DNA of 64,000 nucleotides from contig NZ_CAKASM010000012.1 of assembly GCF_916858675.1 (NCBI RefSeq), positions 1 through 64,000 on the forward strand, given 5' to 3'. The position numbers and the translations under genes were made by a program. This document shows, piece by piece, positions 25,925 through 34,888 of the stretch; position 1 is the first letter of the stretch, and each line of letters begins with the position of its first letter. The notes under the pieces were generated by a model, which had not been told where the DNA came from, did no database searches, and was given only the letters and a program-made list of their open reading frames with translations. This DNA is from Sphingomonas sp. Leaf21 (lineage in GTDB: Bacteria; Pseudomonadota; Alphaproteobacteria; Sphingomonadales; Sphingomonadaceae).

Positions 25925-28900
25925 ATGAAAGCGAAGCTTTTGTTTTTGCTTGGCTCGTCGATCGTAGCTAGTGGCATTTTTCTCCCATCAATCGCCATCG
26001 CCCAAGCCGCCAGCGATCAGCCGACGCCGCCTGAACACTATCAGCGTGACGAGCGCGGCGTGGACCTCATCACCGGTAAATTCTATTATTCGTCTTCCGA
26101 AATCAGCATTGGTGATGTTACCAACGACTTCGGACTGTCGTATTCGCGAATTCAGCGGGATCGTGGCTATGACGATGATTATACGACCAGCTTCACCAAC
26201 GCTGGCGGTTATCTCAACGTTACCATAGGCGCGACGACCGACAAGTTCAGCTTCTCGCACAACGACAGCGTAAACGGAACTGGCGCCGTCATCTCGACGA
26301 ATGCGCAGGGGCATGTGTATACGACCGCGGACGGCGTCATATACCAGTTCAGCGCGGCGGTTCGGTCCGAGACCGTGCGTGTCGCCGCTGAGCGCGTCGT
26401 CAAGATCACCTATCCCAACGGCAAGATCGTCGACATCGCCTATGAACTGGGACAGGTCCCCTTCTGCGCCGGCGGGTGCGGCACTTACCAGATCAGCCGG
26501 GTCTCGACCGTATCGAGCAGCGATGGATACCGATTGCTCTTCAGCTATCGTTACGGTGGCCAGGAAGGGCTCGATCAGAATAACGCGCGCAACTGGATGA
26601 CGATTTCCGGTGTCGTCGCGACAAATTCGGCCGAGCAATATTGCACCATCCAGACCTGCTTCCTCGATAGCCCGACATGGAATAACGCGCGGTACACCGC
26701 CAGCGGGACCGTGGAGTCACGCACTGACGCCGAGGGGCGGCAAACGGACCTTACCTACGATGGATCTGGTCGCATCGTGGCGATCCGGCCTGCCGGTTAT
26801 CCGGAGAATTTCATTACGATCGCCTATGACGAAGGCAATCGTGTCACCAGCTATACCAAGGGTGGCTCGACCTGGCAGTACAACTATGCTGTTTCAGGTA
26901 ACGACCGCACTACGACTGTCACTGCGCCCTCAGGCCTGCAAACCGTAGTCACCGGCCTTTTCGATCAAAAGCTGCTGACGAGCATCCGAGTTGGAACCGG
27001 TGGCACCACCCGCTATGAATATAGCGCGGGGAACTACCTTACCTCCATCGTCAGCCCGGAGGGTAACCGTACCAACTACGCGCGCGACGGACGCGGCAAC
27101 ATCGTCACCACGACCACCGTCGCCAAAGGCGGTGTCGAACAGATATCGACCTCGGCCACCTACGCGGCGTCCTGTCCGGTAGGCGCCTGCGACAAGCCTG
27201 TCACCACGACCGACGTCCGCGGCCAGGTCACGAACTACGAATATGGCGCATCGCATGGTCAAGTCACCAAGGTTACATGGCCTTCGGCGGGCAATGGCGC
27301 CCCACGTCGCGAAAAGACCTTCGATTACCAGCAACTATACGCCTATTATCGCGATGCTGCTGGCACCTTGACGCAAGGCCCTTCGCCGGTCTGGAAGCTG
27401 ACTAAGACGACGGAATGCTCGGTCGCAACGACCTGCGCGGGTACCGCGAACGAGACGGTTACCGAGATCGCGTACGGCACGCCTGGTCAGCCGAACAATC
27501 TGCTGCCGACAAGCATTACCGTCCGCGCTGGCGACAACTCGGTCGTGGCCACGACGACAATGACTTACGATCTCTATGGCAATCCCGTCACGGTGGATGG
27601 GCCGCTTGCGGGCAGTGGCGACACGGTCGCGACGCGCTACAATCGCATGCGTGAGGTCATTGGCCAGATCGCGGCGGCCCCTGCGGCCGATGGCTCGGGC
27701 ACCAGGCGCGCCACGCGAACGACCCGCGACGGCGCTGGACGGGTCAGCTCAGTCGCAGTTGGCACAGTCACCGGACTCGATGATGCGGCATGGAATGCAT
27801 TCTCAGCTTCGGAATCCGTCACCACGCTATATGACGCTAAGGGCCGACCGAGCGCGACGGTGACACAGGGAGGCTCTGTTTCGCAGCTGACCGACTATGC
27901 CTACGACAATGACGACCGGCTGCGTTGCACCGCAGCGCGAAGCGGCGGTGCGTCGGGCGATGCCTGTGCGGTTCTGAACGGCGGTGCCAGTTCGGACGAC
28001 GTTCGGGAACGTCTCTATGGTAGCGATGGACGGCTTGCGAGCGAAAAGCTGAATGGCGTCGTCATGGTGAACTACGTTTATAGTGGTAATGGACAGATCA
28101 CTAGCATTGCAGACGCAAAATCGAACGTGACGGCCTATCAATATGATGGCTATGATCGGCTAATCCGGACGACCTATGCTGACCAGAGCTATGAATATAT
28201 AAATCGCAACGGCTACGGCGATGTGACCTCGCTGCGCCAACGCGATGCATCATCAATTTATTACGGTCAAGATGCGCTGGGACAGATAACTACCATCAGC
28301 CTTCCAGCTGGCGGAGCAAACAGCAATATCTCCCAAAGTTTTGATCTCCTTGGTCGGGTCATCTCATCATCGAATAGTAACGGTCAGGCCCCATGGACTA
28401 ATACGACGTCGATGGCGTATGATGCGCTCGGTCGAATGACGTCGGAAACCAGCAATCCGGGTGGAATCGGAGCCCGCGCCACATCGTATATGTACGACGC
28501 TGCAGGCAATCGTACGCGAGTGACCTGGAGTGATGGCTTCTTTGCCTCCTATGAATACCGCCCCGACGGGCTGTTACAGCGCATCCGCGAAAACGGTGCG
28601 ATGGTGTTGGGGGAATACGGTTATGATGCACTCGGGCGTCGTACCACGCTCTCTCGCGGTAATGGCACATCGAGCAGCTACGGCTATGATGGCATTTCGC
28701 GTCTGTCGAGCCTGACCCACGACCTTGCCGGCACGACGGCTGATGTCACATACGGCTCGACCTTCGATCAATTGTCTCGGACGACGATCCAGACGCGTTC
28801 GAACGACAGCTACGCCTGGACCGCCCAAGTCGCAGCCGATCGTGCCTATACGGCCAATGCCCTCAATCAGTATACGCAAGTGGGCGCGGGAGCGTTGGGC

Positions 28901-30040
28901 TATGACGGTCGCGGAAACCTCATATCGGATGCCAATGGTGGGATCAGCTATTCATACGATACGCTCGGCCATCTGACGGGTTCGAGCACCGGCGCTCAAC
29001 TTGCCTATGACGCCCTCGGCCGCCTGACCTATACCGCCGTCAATGGCGGCGGTATTACCAGGTTCGGCTACGCAGGCGACCAGATGATTGCCGAGTATGA
29101 TGCGGGCGGCAACATCACGCGGCGTCACGTCCCCAGTACCGGTAACGACGATCCAATCGTGAGCTACGGTCCGCAGGGCCGGATCTGGCTCTATGCCGAC
29201 GAGCGCGGTTCAATCGTTTCGACGGCTGACGATGCCGGCAATGCCAGCCAGATCATGGCCTATGATGAATATGGCATTCCTGGCGGCACTTATGTGGCGC
29301 GTTTCCAATATACTGGGCAGGCTTGGATTCCTGAACTGGGCATGGCCCATTATAAAGCTCGCATATATTCACCGACTCTTGGTCGCTTTATGCAGCCTGA
29401 CCCCATCGGCTATAGGGCCGGCTTGAACCTTTATAATTATGTGGGCAGCGATCCCGTCAATCTCACTGATCCAACAGGACTTTATCAATTTTGTCGAGAG
29501 CAACTGACCGGTGGCTTTCCTACATATACCGGTACTAATGGAGACATTGTAGTTGGTGGCGGCCATTACGTCACGCAGTGCACTTACATCCCAGACTTCC
29601 CATCAAATCCTGGCTTCACCCCTGGCGGCGGAGGATTCACTCCTGGGCAGTCGGCGCCAGCACCAAAAAATTCACGGAAGAAGCCGCCGTGTTTCTCAAT
29701 CCGAGACAGGCGGCAAAACCATGACAATTATGTCAAGTTGGAGGCGGCAAGACTTCGGGCGGCCGGTTATCAGGTTGCTACCGAGGTGTCACTCAGGGTG
29801 TTCACTCCCTCCGGAAGCGTATTAGCTCGAGCTGATATCATTGCGAGAATTCCAGGAAGTCGATATTATCAGATACACGAGATCAAGACCGGTGAGGCCC
29901 AACTGTCAGGCAACCAAGATCTGGTATATAATTCGGTTGGGGCCATCGTTGCCGGAAAGAATGGATTGCCCGTTGATCTGAAACCCGGGGAGTTTCTTCC
30001 TTTGTCAGGTTATGGTATAACCCGGTGCCCCGGACTCTAA
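25925..30040 (+). CDS. Secreted RHS-repeat protein with nuclease-like C-terminal domain (locus 2)
   Basis: 1371 residues. The ATG at 25925 follows a GGGGGAT ribosome site and begins a signal peptide (KLLFLLGSSIVASGIFLPSI). YD/RHS repeats fill the body, and the core signature LGRFMQPDPIGYRAGLNLYN to DPTGL ends at residue 1186. The 185-residue tail has a TonB-box-like GDIVVGG (29543-29560) and a Pro/Gly hinge. It ends in a domain with Asp1304 (RADIIARIP) and Glu1319-x-Lys1321 (HEIKTGEAQ), the arrangement of PD-(D/E)xK nucleases. It is therefore a likely DNA- or RNA-cutting toxin released from the RHS shell. The next gene, 19 bases on, is the candidate immunity protein. Confidence 0.87.
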   Translation: MKAKLLFLLGSSIVASGIFLPSIAIAQAASDQPTPPEHYQRDERGVDLITGKFYYSSSEISIGDVTNDFGLSYSRIQRDRGYDDDYTTSFTNAGGYLNVTIGATTDKFSFSHNDSVNGTGAVISTNAQGHVYTTADGVIYQFSAAVRSETVRVAAERVVKITYPNGKIVDIAYELGQVPFCAGGCGTYQISRVSTVSSSDGYRLLFSYRYGGQEGLDQNNARNWMTISGVVATNSAEQYCTIQTCFLDSPTWNNARYTASGTVESRTDAEGRQTDLTYDGSGRIVAIRPAGYPENFITIAYDEGNRVTSYTKGGSTWQYNYAVSGNDRTTTVTAPSGLQTVVTGLFDQKLLTSIRVGTGGTTRYEYSAGNYLTSIVSPEGNRTNYARDGRGNIVTTTTVAKGGVEQISTSATYAASCPVGACDKPVTTTDVRGQVTNYEYGASHGQVTKVTWPSAGNGAPRREKTFDYQQLYAYYRDAAGTLTQGPSPVWKLTKTTECSVATTCAGTANETVTEIAYGTPGQPNNLLPTSITVRAGDNSVVATTTMTYDLYGNPVTVDGPLAGSGDTVATRYNRMREVIGQIAAAPAADGSGTRRATRTTRDGAGRVSSVAVGTVTGLDDAAWNAFSASESVTTLYDAKGRPSATVTQGGSVSQLTDYAYDNDDRLRCTAARSGGASGDACAVLNGGASSDDVRERLYGSDGRLASEKLNGVVMVNYVYSGNGQITSIADAKSNVTAYQYDGYDRLIRTTYADQSYEYINRNGYGDVTSLRQRDASSIYYGQDALGQITTISLPAGGANSNISQSFDLLGRVISSSNSNGQAPWTNTTSMAYDALGRMTSETSNPGGIGARATSYMYDAAGNRTRVTWSDGFFASYEYRPDGLLQRIRENGAMVLGEYGYDALGRRTTLSRGNGTSSSYGYDGISRLSSLTHDLAGTTADVTYGSTFDQLSRTTIQTRSNDSYAWTAQVAADRAYTANALNQYTQVGAGALGYDGRGNLISDANGGISYSYDTLGHLTGSSTGAQLAYDALGRLTYTAVNGGGITRFGYAGDQMIAEYDAGGNITRRHVPSTGNDDPIVSYGPQGRIWLYADERGSIVSTADDAGNASQIMAYDEYGIPGGTYVARFQYTGQAWIPELGMAHYKARIYSPTLGRFMQPDPIGYRAGLNLYNYVGSDPVNLTDPTGLYQFCREQLTGGFPTYTGTNGDIVVGGGHYVTQCTYIPDFPSNPGFTPGGGGFTPGQSAPAPKNSRKKPPCFSIRDRRQNHDNYVKLEAARLRAAGYQVATEVSLRVFTPSGSVLARADIIARIPGSRYYQIHEIKTGEAQLSGNQDLVYNSVGAIVAGKNGLPVDLKPGEFLPLSGYGITRCPGL

Positions 30041-30059
30041 CCGACAAAGCGAGTGGTTT

Positions 30060-30281
30060 ATGACTGATGAAAGTGTAGGAATGCGATTTACCACTCTCAT
30101 AGAGCATAAGTCGCTAGTTGACGATTACTATAAAAATAGCGGATTTTCCCCCATGCGGGTTGAAGAAAATAGTGACGGAACTGTTACGTTCATCTTTAAA
30201 AAAATGCCCCTCAAACAACTCGAAAAACTCGTCAATGTCGTCCCACACAAGTACAGCGCCATACAAGGCTTTACTTCTTAA
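30060..30281 (+). CDS. Small protein, candidate immunity for the RHS locus 2 nuclease
   Basis: 73 residues, soluble, with no family I recognise. It starts 19 bases after the RHS stop. Sequence such as MRVEENSDGTVTFIFKKMPL suggests a small alpha/beta fold. It is markedly A+T-rich, like the 3' end of the RHS gene, so toxin tail and small gene were probably acquired together. A shorter start at Met8 is possible. The immunity role is inferred from position and matched composition. Confidence 0.65.
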   Translation: MTDESVGMRFTTLIEHKSLVDDYYKNSGFSPMRVEENSDGTVTFIFKKMPLKQLEKLVNVVPHKYSAIQGFTS

Positions 30282-30373
30282 TAGTTAGGTTGACTTGATA
30301 GGGGTTTGATTCCAATTTCCAATTGGAACTCGCGAGCCATTTTCATTAAGTGGCGTGCGCAGCTTTGACCTAG

Positions 30374-31765
30374 CATTACAGTTGCGTTTTTGATCGTATT
30401 CTGAATCAATGGGTCACCATGACGAGGAGGTCTTGGTGACGGAAGCATCGATCGAGGCGACGTTGGAGCTTTGGGCATCATCGCTGCGCGAGGTGAAGGC
30501 GCGGATGCGGCCCTTGTTCAGCTAGGCGCGTGCGGCGGCGTCGGCGAACAGGTTTCTGGATGGCCTGCTGGGTGACGAGCGCCGCAAGACCGGGTGGATG
30601 CGTGCCGAAGCGGCCAGCGACGCGGGACCATGGCGGCGGCAGGCGATCCTGGGCCGCGGACCGTGGGATGCGGATGCCCTGCACGACGTCGTGCGCGACT
30701 ATGCGCTCGATTACCTGGGCGCTGATGATGCGGTGCTGGTCATCGACGAGACCGGATTTCTGAAACAGGGCAAGGCATCGTGCGGCGTGGGGCGCCAATA
30801 CACCGGGGCGGCCGGCAAGGTGACCAATTGCCAGATCGGCGTGTTCGCCGCTTATGTCTCGGCCAAGAGCCATGCTTTCGTCGACCGTGCGCTTTACCTG
30901 CCGAAGGGCTGGACCGCTGATCCGGCACGCCTGGCCGGAGGGCACGGCATTCGCAACCAAGCCGGCGCTGGCGGTGAAGATGACCGAACGCGCGATCATG
31001 GCCAGTATGCCGTTCGCCTGGGTCGCGGCGGATGCGGTCTGCGGTGTCGGCGACATCGAGCAAGTGCTGCGCCGTGCCGGCAAGGGCTATGTGCTGGGCG
31101 TGAAGGGCGACCATCGCTTCGGCTCATGGGGCGACAAGCCGGTCGTCGCGGGCACCGCCGCGCAGATCGCAAACGACCTCGATTTTGCTGCCTGGCAGCG
31201 TCTGTCGGCGGGGCAGGGCACCAAGGGCGAGCGCGTTCATGACTGGGCCTATTTCGAGCTCGCCGACCTCGAAGCCGACGAATATGTCTATGGCGTAATC
31301 GGAACATGGACCAGACGCCTGCTGATGCGCCGCCACGTCGCTGGTGATGACCTTGCCTTCTTCACGACCTGGTGCCCGGCCGGCACAACCATTGAAACCC
31401 GTGTTGGGGTGGAAGGACATCGCTGGGCCATCGGGGACAGCTTTGAGACCGCCAAGAATGAACTCGGCCTCGACCACCACGAAACCCGCTCCTGGCATGG
31501 CTGGCGCCGGCACGTCTCGCTCGCCATGCTGGCCTTCGCAAGGCTGGCGGCCATCCGTACCCGCGACAATGCCGCGCCCCCAAAAAGAGCCTGGACGAGC
31601 CACCGACCTGATCCGCTGGTCCGTCCAGGAAATTCGCCGTATCGTCATCAGGCTGGCACAGCGACGCATCGAGCCTCGTCACGTTATCGCTTGGTCATGC
31701 TGGCGACGTGCCCATCAAGCCGCCGCACAGCGCTCGCATTTCCGATTAAAAACGCAACCGTAATC
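30374..31765 (+). mobile_element. Decayed IS701-family insertion sequence
   Basis: Imperfect terminal inverted repeats are visible: ATTACAGTTGCGTTTTTGAT at the left (from 30375) and, in reverse complement, ATTACGGTTGCGTTTTTAAT at the right (ending 31764). Between them lies one transposase frame interrupted by a stop and two frameshifts. The left flank reads CTAG and the right flank TTAG, consistent with a YTAR target that has since mutated. The element abuts an IS5-type element on its right. Confidence 0.8.
30436..31763 (+). pseudogene. IS701-family transposase, broken
   Basis: Starts at a GTG (VTEASIEATLELWASSLREV) after a GAGG ribosome site. An in-frame TAG at 30523-30525 stops the first piece. 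The frame reopens (RFLDGLLGDERRKTGWMRAE, VIDETGFLKQGKASCGVGRQ), shifts near 30940, continues through FAWVAADAVCGVGDIEQVL and VEGHRWAIGDSFETAKNELG, then shifts again near 31590 before ending. These are the DDE-type catalytic segments of IS701 transposases. Three lesions make it inactive. Confidence 0.85.
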
Positions 31766-32311
31766 TTAGGTCGTGTCTGCATTTATCGCAGCCAGATCAT
31801 GGCGCATGCGAGATGAACGATGCCCATGAAGGCGGAGATGGTTTTCTCGCAGCGCAGGGCAATGCGGCGGAAGCGCTTGAGCTTGTTGAAGAAGCACTCG
31901 ACCTGATGACGTTCCTTGTAGAGGCGCCAGTCGATGGGAGGTTTGGCGGTTCGGCTCGGGTTGGCCTTGATCTGCGCGGTGGCGCCGAGGTCGTGGGCGA
32001 TGAAGGTGCGTAGGGGATCGGCGTCATAAGCGGCATCGGCGATGACGTGGCCGACGCCCTTCAAGCCAGCCAGCAACGTCTCGGCTTCGGGACGATCGCC
32101 CCGTTGGCCGGGCGTCGGATGGATGCGGATCGGCAGGCCGATGGCATCGACGGCTGCATGTAGTTTGGTCGTCAGGCCGCCGCGGGACCGGCCGATCGCG
32201 GCAGCTTCAGCCCCCCTTTTGCGCCTGCCGCATCGGCATGGACTTTCGAGATGGTGCTGTCGATCAGGACGTACTCGAAGTCCGGCGTATCGGCCAGGCT
32301 ATGGAAAAGTC

Positions 32312-32319
32312 GTTCCCAC
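32312..32319. repeat. Left target-site duplication of the IS256-family element
   Basis: GTTCCCAC directly outside the left terminal repeat, identical to 33642-33649. Joining the two copies restores the reading frame of the IS5-type transposase (VWERLF). Confidence 0.93.
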
Positions 32320-33641
32320 GGGAGTGTCAGGAATTTCGTGTGCGGGCGGGCGGATGAACATCACGCCGCCATGGCCTTGATGAAGCGTTCGCCGAAGATG
32401 ACGGCGAACTGGGCCTTTGCCATGGTCCACTCACGTGGCGGCATTCTCCACTCTTTTTCCGAGCGGTTCAAGATCAGGTAGAGCAGCTTGGTAGCGGCCT
32501 CGTCGCTGGGGAAATGCCCCCGGGCCCGCACGGCCCGGCGCAGCTTCGAGTTCAAGGCCTCTATGGAATTCGTGGTATAGATGATCCGCCGAACCTCGTC
32601 GGGAAAGGCGAAGAACGGGATGACCTCGGTCCAGACGCGTCGCCAGCTCTGGCCGATGGCAGGGTAGCGGGTGCCCCACGTGCCGCCCTCGAACGCCGTC
32701 AGCGCCTGTTCGGCCGCCTCGGCGCTGGGTGCGCGGTAGACCTCCTTCAACGCGGTCGCGAGCCCCTTGCGGTCTTTCCAGGACACGAAGTCCATCGAGT
32801 TTCGCAGCAGGTGGACGATGCAGGTTTGAACCACGGCGTCGGGAAACACGGCGGTGATCGCCTCGGGAAAGCCTTTCAGCCCGTCGACGACGGCGAGCAG
32901 GATGTCCTCGGTGCCGCGGTTCCTGAGCTCGTTCATGACCCTGAGCCAGAATTTGGCACCCTCGTTCTGCTCCAGCCACAGACCCAGCACCTCCTTGGCA
33001 CCATCGGCACGGACGCCCAGGGCGATGTGGATCGCCTTGTTGCGCACCATGCCCTCGTCCCGGATCTTCACCCGCAAGGCGTCGAAAAAGACGAGCGGGT
33101 AGACCGGATCCAGCGGCCGCTGCTGCCAGATCGCCACCTCGTCGAGTACGGCGTCGGTCACCGTCGAGATCAGATCGGGCGACACGTCGATGCCGTACAG
33201 ATCGTGCAGGTGACCCGTGATCTCCCGGGTACTCATACCGCGCGCGTACATCGACACGATCTTTTCATCGAAACCTGGAAAGCGCCGCTGGTATTTGGCG
33301 ATCAGCTGCGGGTCGAAGCTGGCTTGCCGGTCGCGCGGTACGTCGATCGCCAACTTGCCGGTATCGGTCGTGATCGTCTTCCGACCGTAACCGTTGCGGC
33401 TGTTGCCCGCGCCATCTTCACCGGCGAGGTGATGATCCATCTCGGCATTCAACGCGCGCTCGGTCAGCGCCTTCTTCAGCGCGTCGAGCAGGCCACCCTG
33501 CGCCAAAGCGGTGCCCGCGTCACCGCCGGCCAGCAACTGATCCAGTAACTCGTTCGGTATCGCAGGCTCTTTGCGTCGGGACATATCGGGTCTCCTTCTT
33601 TCCCTCTATGCCCGCCCGCACACGAAATTCCTGACACTCCC
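32320..33641 (-). mobile_element. Intact-looking IS256-family insertion sequence, 1322 bp
   Basis: Perfect 31-base terminal inverted repeats occupy 32320-32350 and 33611-33641 (outer bases GGGAGTGTCAGGAATTTCG). The element is flanked by the direct repeat GTTCCCAC on each side, the 8-bp target duplication typical of this family. A full-length transposase gene lies inside. Both ends and the gene are undamaged, so this is probably the most recent insertion in the block. Confidence 0.95.
32361..33584 (-). CDS. IS256-family (mutator-type) transposase
   Basis: 407 residues, the normal length for the family. It catalyses copy-out, paste-in transposition of its element. Conserved blocks are present: the N-terminal MDHHLAGEDGAGNSRNGYGR zinc/DNA-binding region, the first catalytic Asp in VFFDALRVKI, the second in AVVDGLKGFPEAI, and the Glu in YTTNSIEALNSKLRR. 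No stop or frameshift is seen, so it should be active. Confidence 0.95.
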   Translation of the reverse strand: MSRRKEPAIPNELLDQLLAGGDAGTALAQGGLLDALKKALTERALNAEMDHHLAGEDGAGNSRNGYGRKTITTDTGKLAIDVPRDRQASFDPQLIAKYQRRFPGFDEKIVSMYARGMSTREITGHLHDLYGIDVSPDLISTVTDAVLDEVAIWQQRPLDPVYPLVFFDALRVKIRDEGMVRNKAIHIALGVRADGAKEVLGLWLEQNEGAKFWLRVMNELRNRGTEDILLAVVDGLKGFPEAITAVFPDAVVQTCIVHLLRNSMDFVSWKDRKGLATALKEVYRAPSAEAAEQALTAFEGGTWGTRYPAIGQSWRRVWTEVIPFFAFPDEVRRIIYTTNSIEALNSKLRRAVRARGHFPSDEAATKLLYLILNRSEKEWRMPPREWTMAKAQFAVIFGERFIKAMAA

Positions 33642-33649
33642 GTTCCCAC
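33642..33649. repeat. Right target-site duplication of the IS256-family element
   Basis: GTTCCCAC directly outside the right terminal repeat, identical to 32312-32319. Confidence 0.93.
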
Positions 33650-33942
33650 ACACCGGCATGCGACCAGCGCCGGAACCGGGCATGTACCCCTGTCCACTTG
33701 CCGAACACCTCCGGCAGGTCACGCCAGCGCGCAGCATTGCCGGCCATCCACAAGATCGCGTCCACGAACAGCCGGTTGTCCACGCCGCTGCGGCCGCGTG
33801 TTCCCTCGCGGCCCGGAAGATATCCAGCGATCCGCTCCCATTGCTCATCCGTCAGCGTGCGTCTGCTCAAGGCTCGGCTCCTTCGCCAGCCTTGAATCAG
33901 AACTTACCGCGAATGGGAATCCTCCAAATGCAGACGCAACCT

Positions 33943-34285
33943 AGCGTCTAACGAGACGAAGGCAAAGCCACCGTTCATCATGCCGTCATGGCCCCCGGCA
34001 CGGAACAGCAGCAGAATCTGAAGCGCTGCCGTCACCCTTAGCGCCTTCACGGCGCACGCTACGACAAAGAAGAATTGCGTCTATCATGTGAGCACTTCGC
34101 TCGGTGCCAGCGTTGCGCTACTGTCGTCCTCGCGTCGGATTATGATGCCGCCATCCGGTAAGGCACGCGACTTAAATTATTGTCTGGCAATAATTAATTT
34201 CGCATATGATGGTGATCATCGTTGCTGACTTTATATCAATAGATGGCGACTGGTCGGCAAAGCAGTATCTGAACCAGACTTGCGC
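33943..34285. other. Gene-free stretch between the transposon block and gntR, with a palindrome
   Basis: No coding sequence recognised. Around 34170-34250 it becomes A+T-rich and holds the palindrome AATTATTG-TCTGG-CAATAATT at 34175-34195. The remainder shows no convincing structure. It could be the remnant of a promoter region whose gene was lost when the transposons arrived. Confidence 0.45.
34175..34195. promoter_or_regulatory. Palindrome resembling a GntR/FadR-type operator
   Basis: AATTATTGTCTGGCAATAATT has 8-base perfect arms around a 5-base centre. Its middle, TTGTCTGGCAA, fits the TnGTnnnnCnA pattern often bound by GntR regulators of the FadR branch. It lies 90 bases past the 3' end of a gntR gene. 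Whether this regulator binds here is a guess from pattern and proximity. Confidence 0.4.
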
Positions 34286-34888
34286 CTAACCCCGCAGGAG
34301 CGCGCGCACGATCTCGGCGATGAGTTGCTGGCGGCGACGATGATATTGGCGCCAGCCGGTGCGCAGCGCCGCTGCGTCGCCTCTGTCGACCGCCGCCGAC
34401 AACCGTGCCAACTCCTCGGCGGTGTCGGCCAGCAGGTCGGCCTCGACTAAGCGGACCGCATGCAGGCGTGCGTTGATGTCGCGCATGGCGCGCAGGTGTT
34501 CCTCGTTGCCCGATGCGCAGGCGAGCCGCTCCGCAAGCGCCGCCGTGGCACCCGCGATATCGCCGCCGTGCTCCTGTTCGCGCGTGTCGACGGTAAGTCT
34601 GCCACCCGTCGATCGCAGAATGATCCCGATGACCTCCTCGTTCCAGCGATAGAGGTCGGCCAGCGCGGGCGCGTCGATCATCGGGACATGGAAGCCCCCG
34701 CCGGGGCGCGCATCGACCAGTCCTGCGCCGCACAGCTGGTTCAACGCCTCGCGCACCGGTGTTGCGCTGGTAGCAAGTCCATCCGCCAGCACGGCCGGGT
34801 CGAGCCGCGCGCCGGGTCGCAGGCCGCGCATCAGGATCATCCGCCGGACCGCCTCATGGACTCGCTCGGTCGTCGCGCCAGCGTTCAT
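34286..34888 (-). CDS. GntR-family transcriptional regulator (FadR/FCD branch)
   Basis: 200 residues. An N-terminal winged helix-turn-helix (about residues 7-70, VHEAVRRMILMRGLRPGARL, ATPVREALNQLCGAGLVDAR) is followed by an all-helical effector-binding domain of the FCD type. I chose the ATG at 34888 because it overlaps the dioxygenase stop as ATGA; the longer frame runs into that gene. As the last gene of luxR-luxI-phyH-gntR it may sense the substrate or product of the dioxygenase. The ligand is unknown. Confidence 0.88.
   Translation of the reverse strand: MNAGATTERVHEAVRRMILMRGLRPGARLDPAVLADGLATSATPVREALNQLCGAGLVDARPGGGFHVPMIDAPALADLYRWNEEVIGIILRSTGGRLTVDTREQEHGGDIAGATAALAERLACASGNEEHLRAMRDINARLHAVRLVEADLLADTAEELARLSAAVDRGDAAALRTGWRQYHRRRQQLIAEIVRALLRG

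Larger units (their letters stand above)
31783..33870 (-). pseudogene. IS5-family transposase interrupted by IS256 insertion
   Basis: The 5' piece begins at a TTG (33870) with SRRTLTDEQWERIAGYLPGR and reads through LFVDAILWMAGNAARWRDLP to HAGVWE at the insertion point. The 3' piece, beyond the inserted element, resumes with RLFHSLADTPDFEYVLIDST-like sequence, then VIADAAYDADPLRT and RHQVECFFNKLKRFRRIA, ending at 31783. These match the DUF4096 head and DDE tail of IS5-family transposases. A frame change occurs near 32200 as well, so even without the insertion the gene may be damaged. Confidence 0.8.
31768..33942 (-). mobile_element. IS5-family insertion sequence split by an IS256-family element
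   Basis: The outer ends form imperfect inverted repeats: AGGTCGTGTCTGCATTT at 31768 and, reverse complemented, AGGTTGCGTCTGCATTT ending at 33942. Without the inserted IS256-type element it would be about 850 bases. Its transposase is in two pieces on the minus strand, at 33650-33870 and 31783-32311. The right outer flank reads CCTAGC (33940-33945), the same six bases found at the left edge of the neighbouring IS701 element (30369-30374). Confidence 0.8.

Noticed and set aside
30060..30281. 73-residue gene as a truncated RHS fragment
   Set aside because: It has no YD repeat or core motif and its own start, so an independent small gene is more likely.
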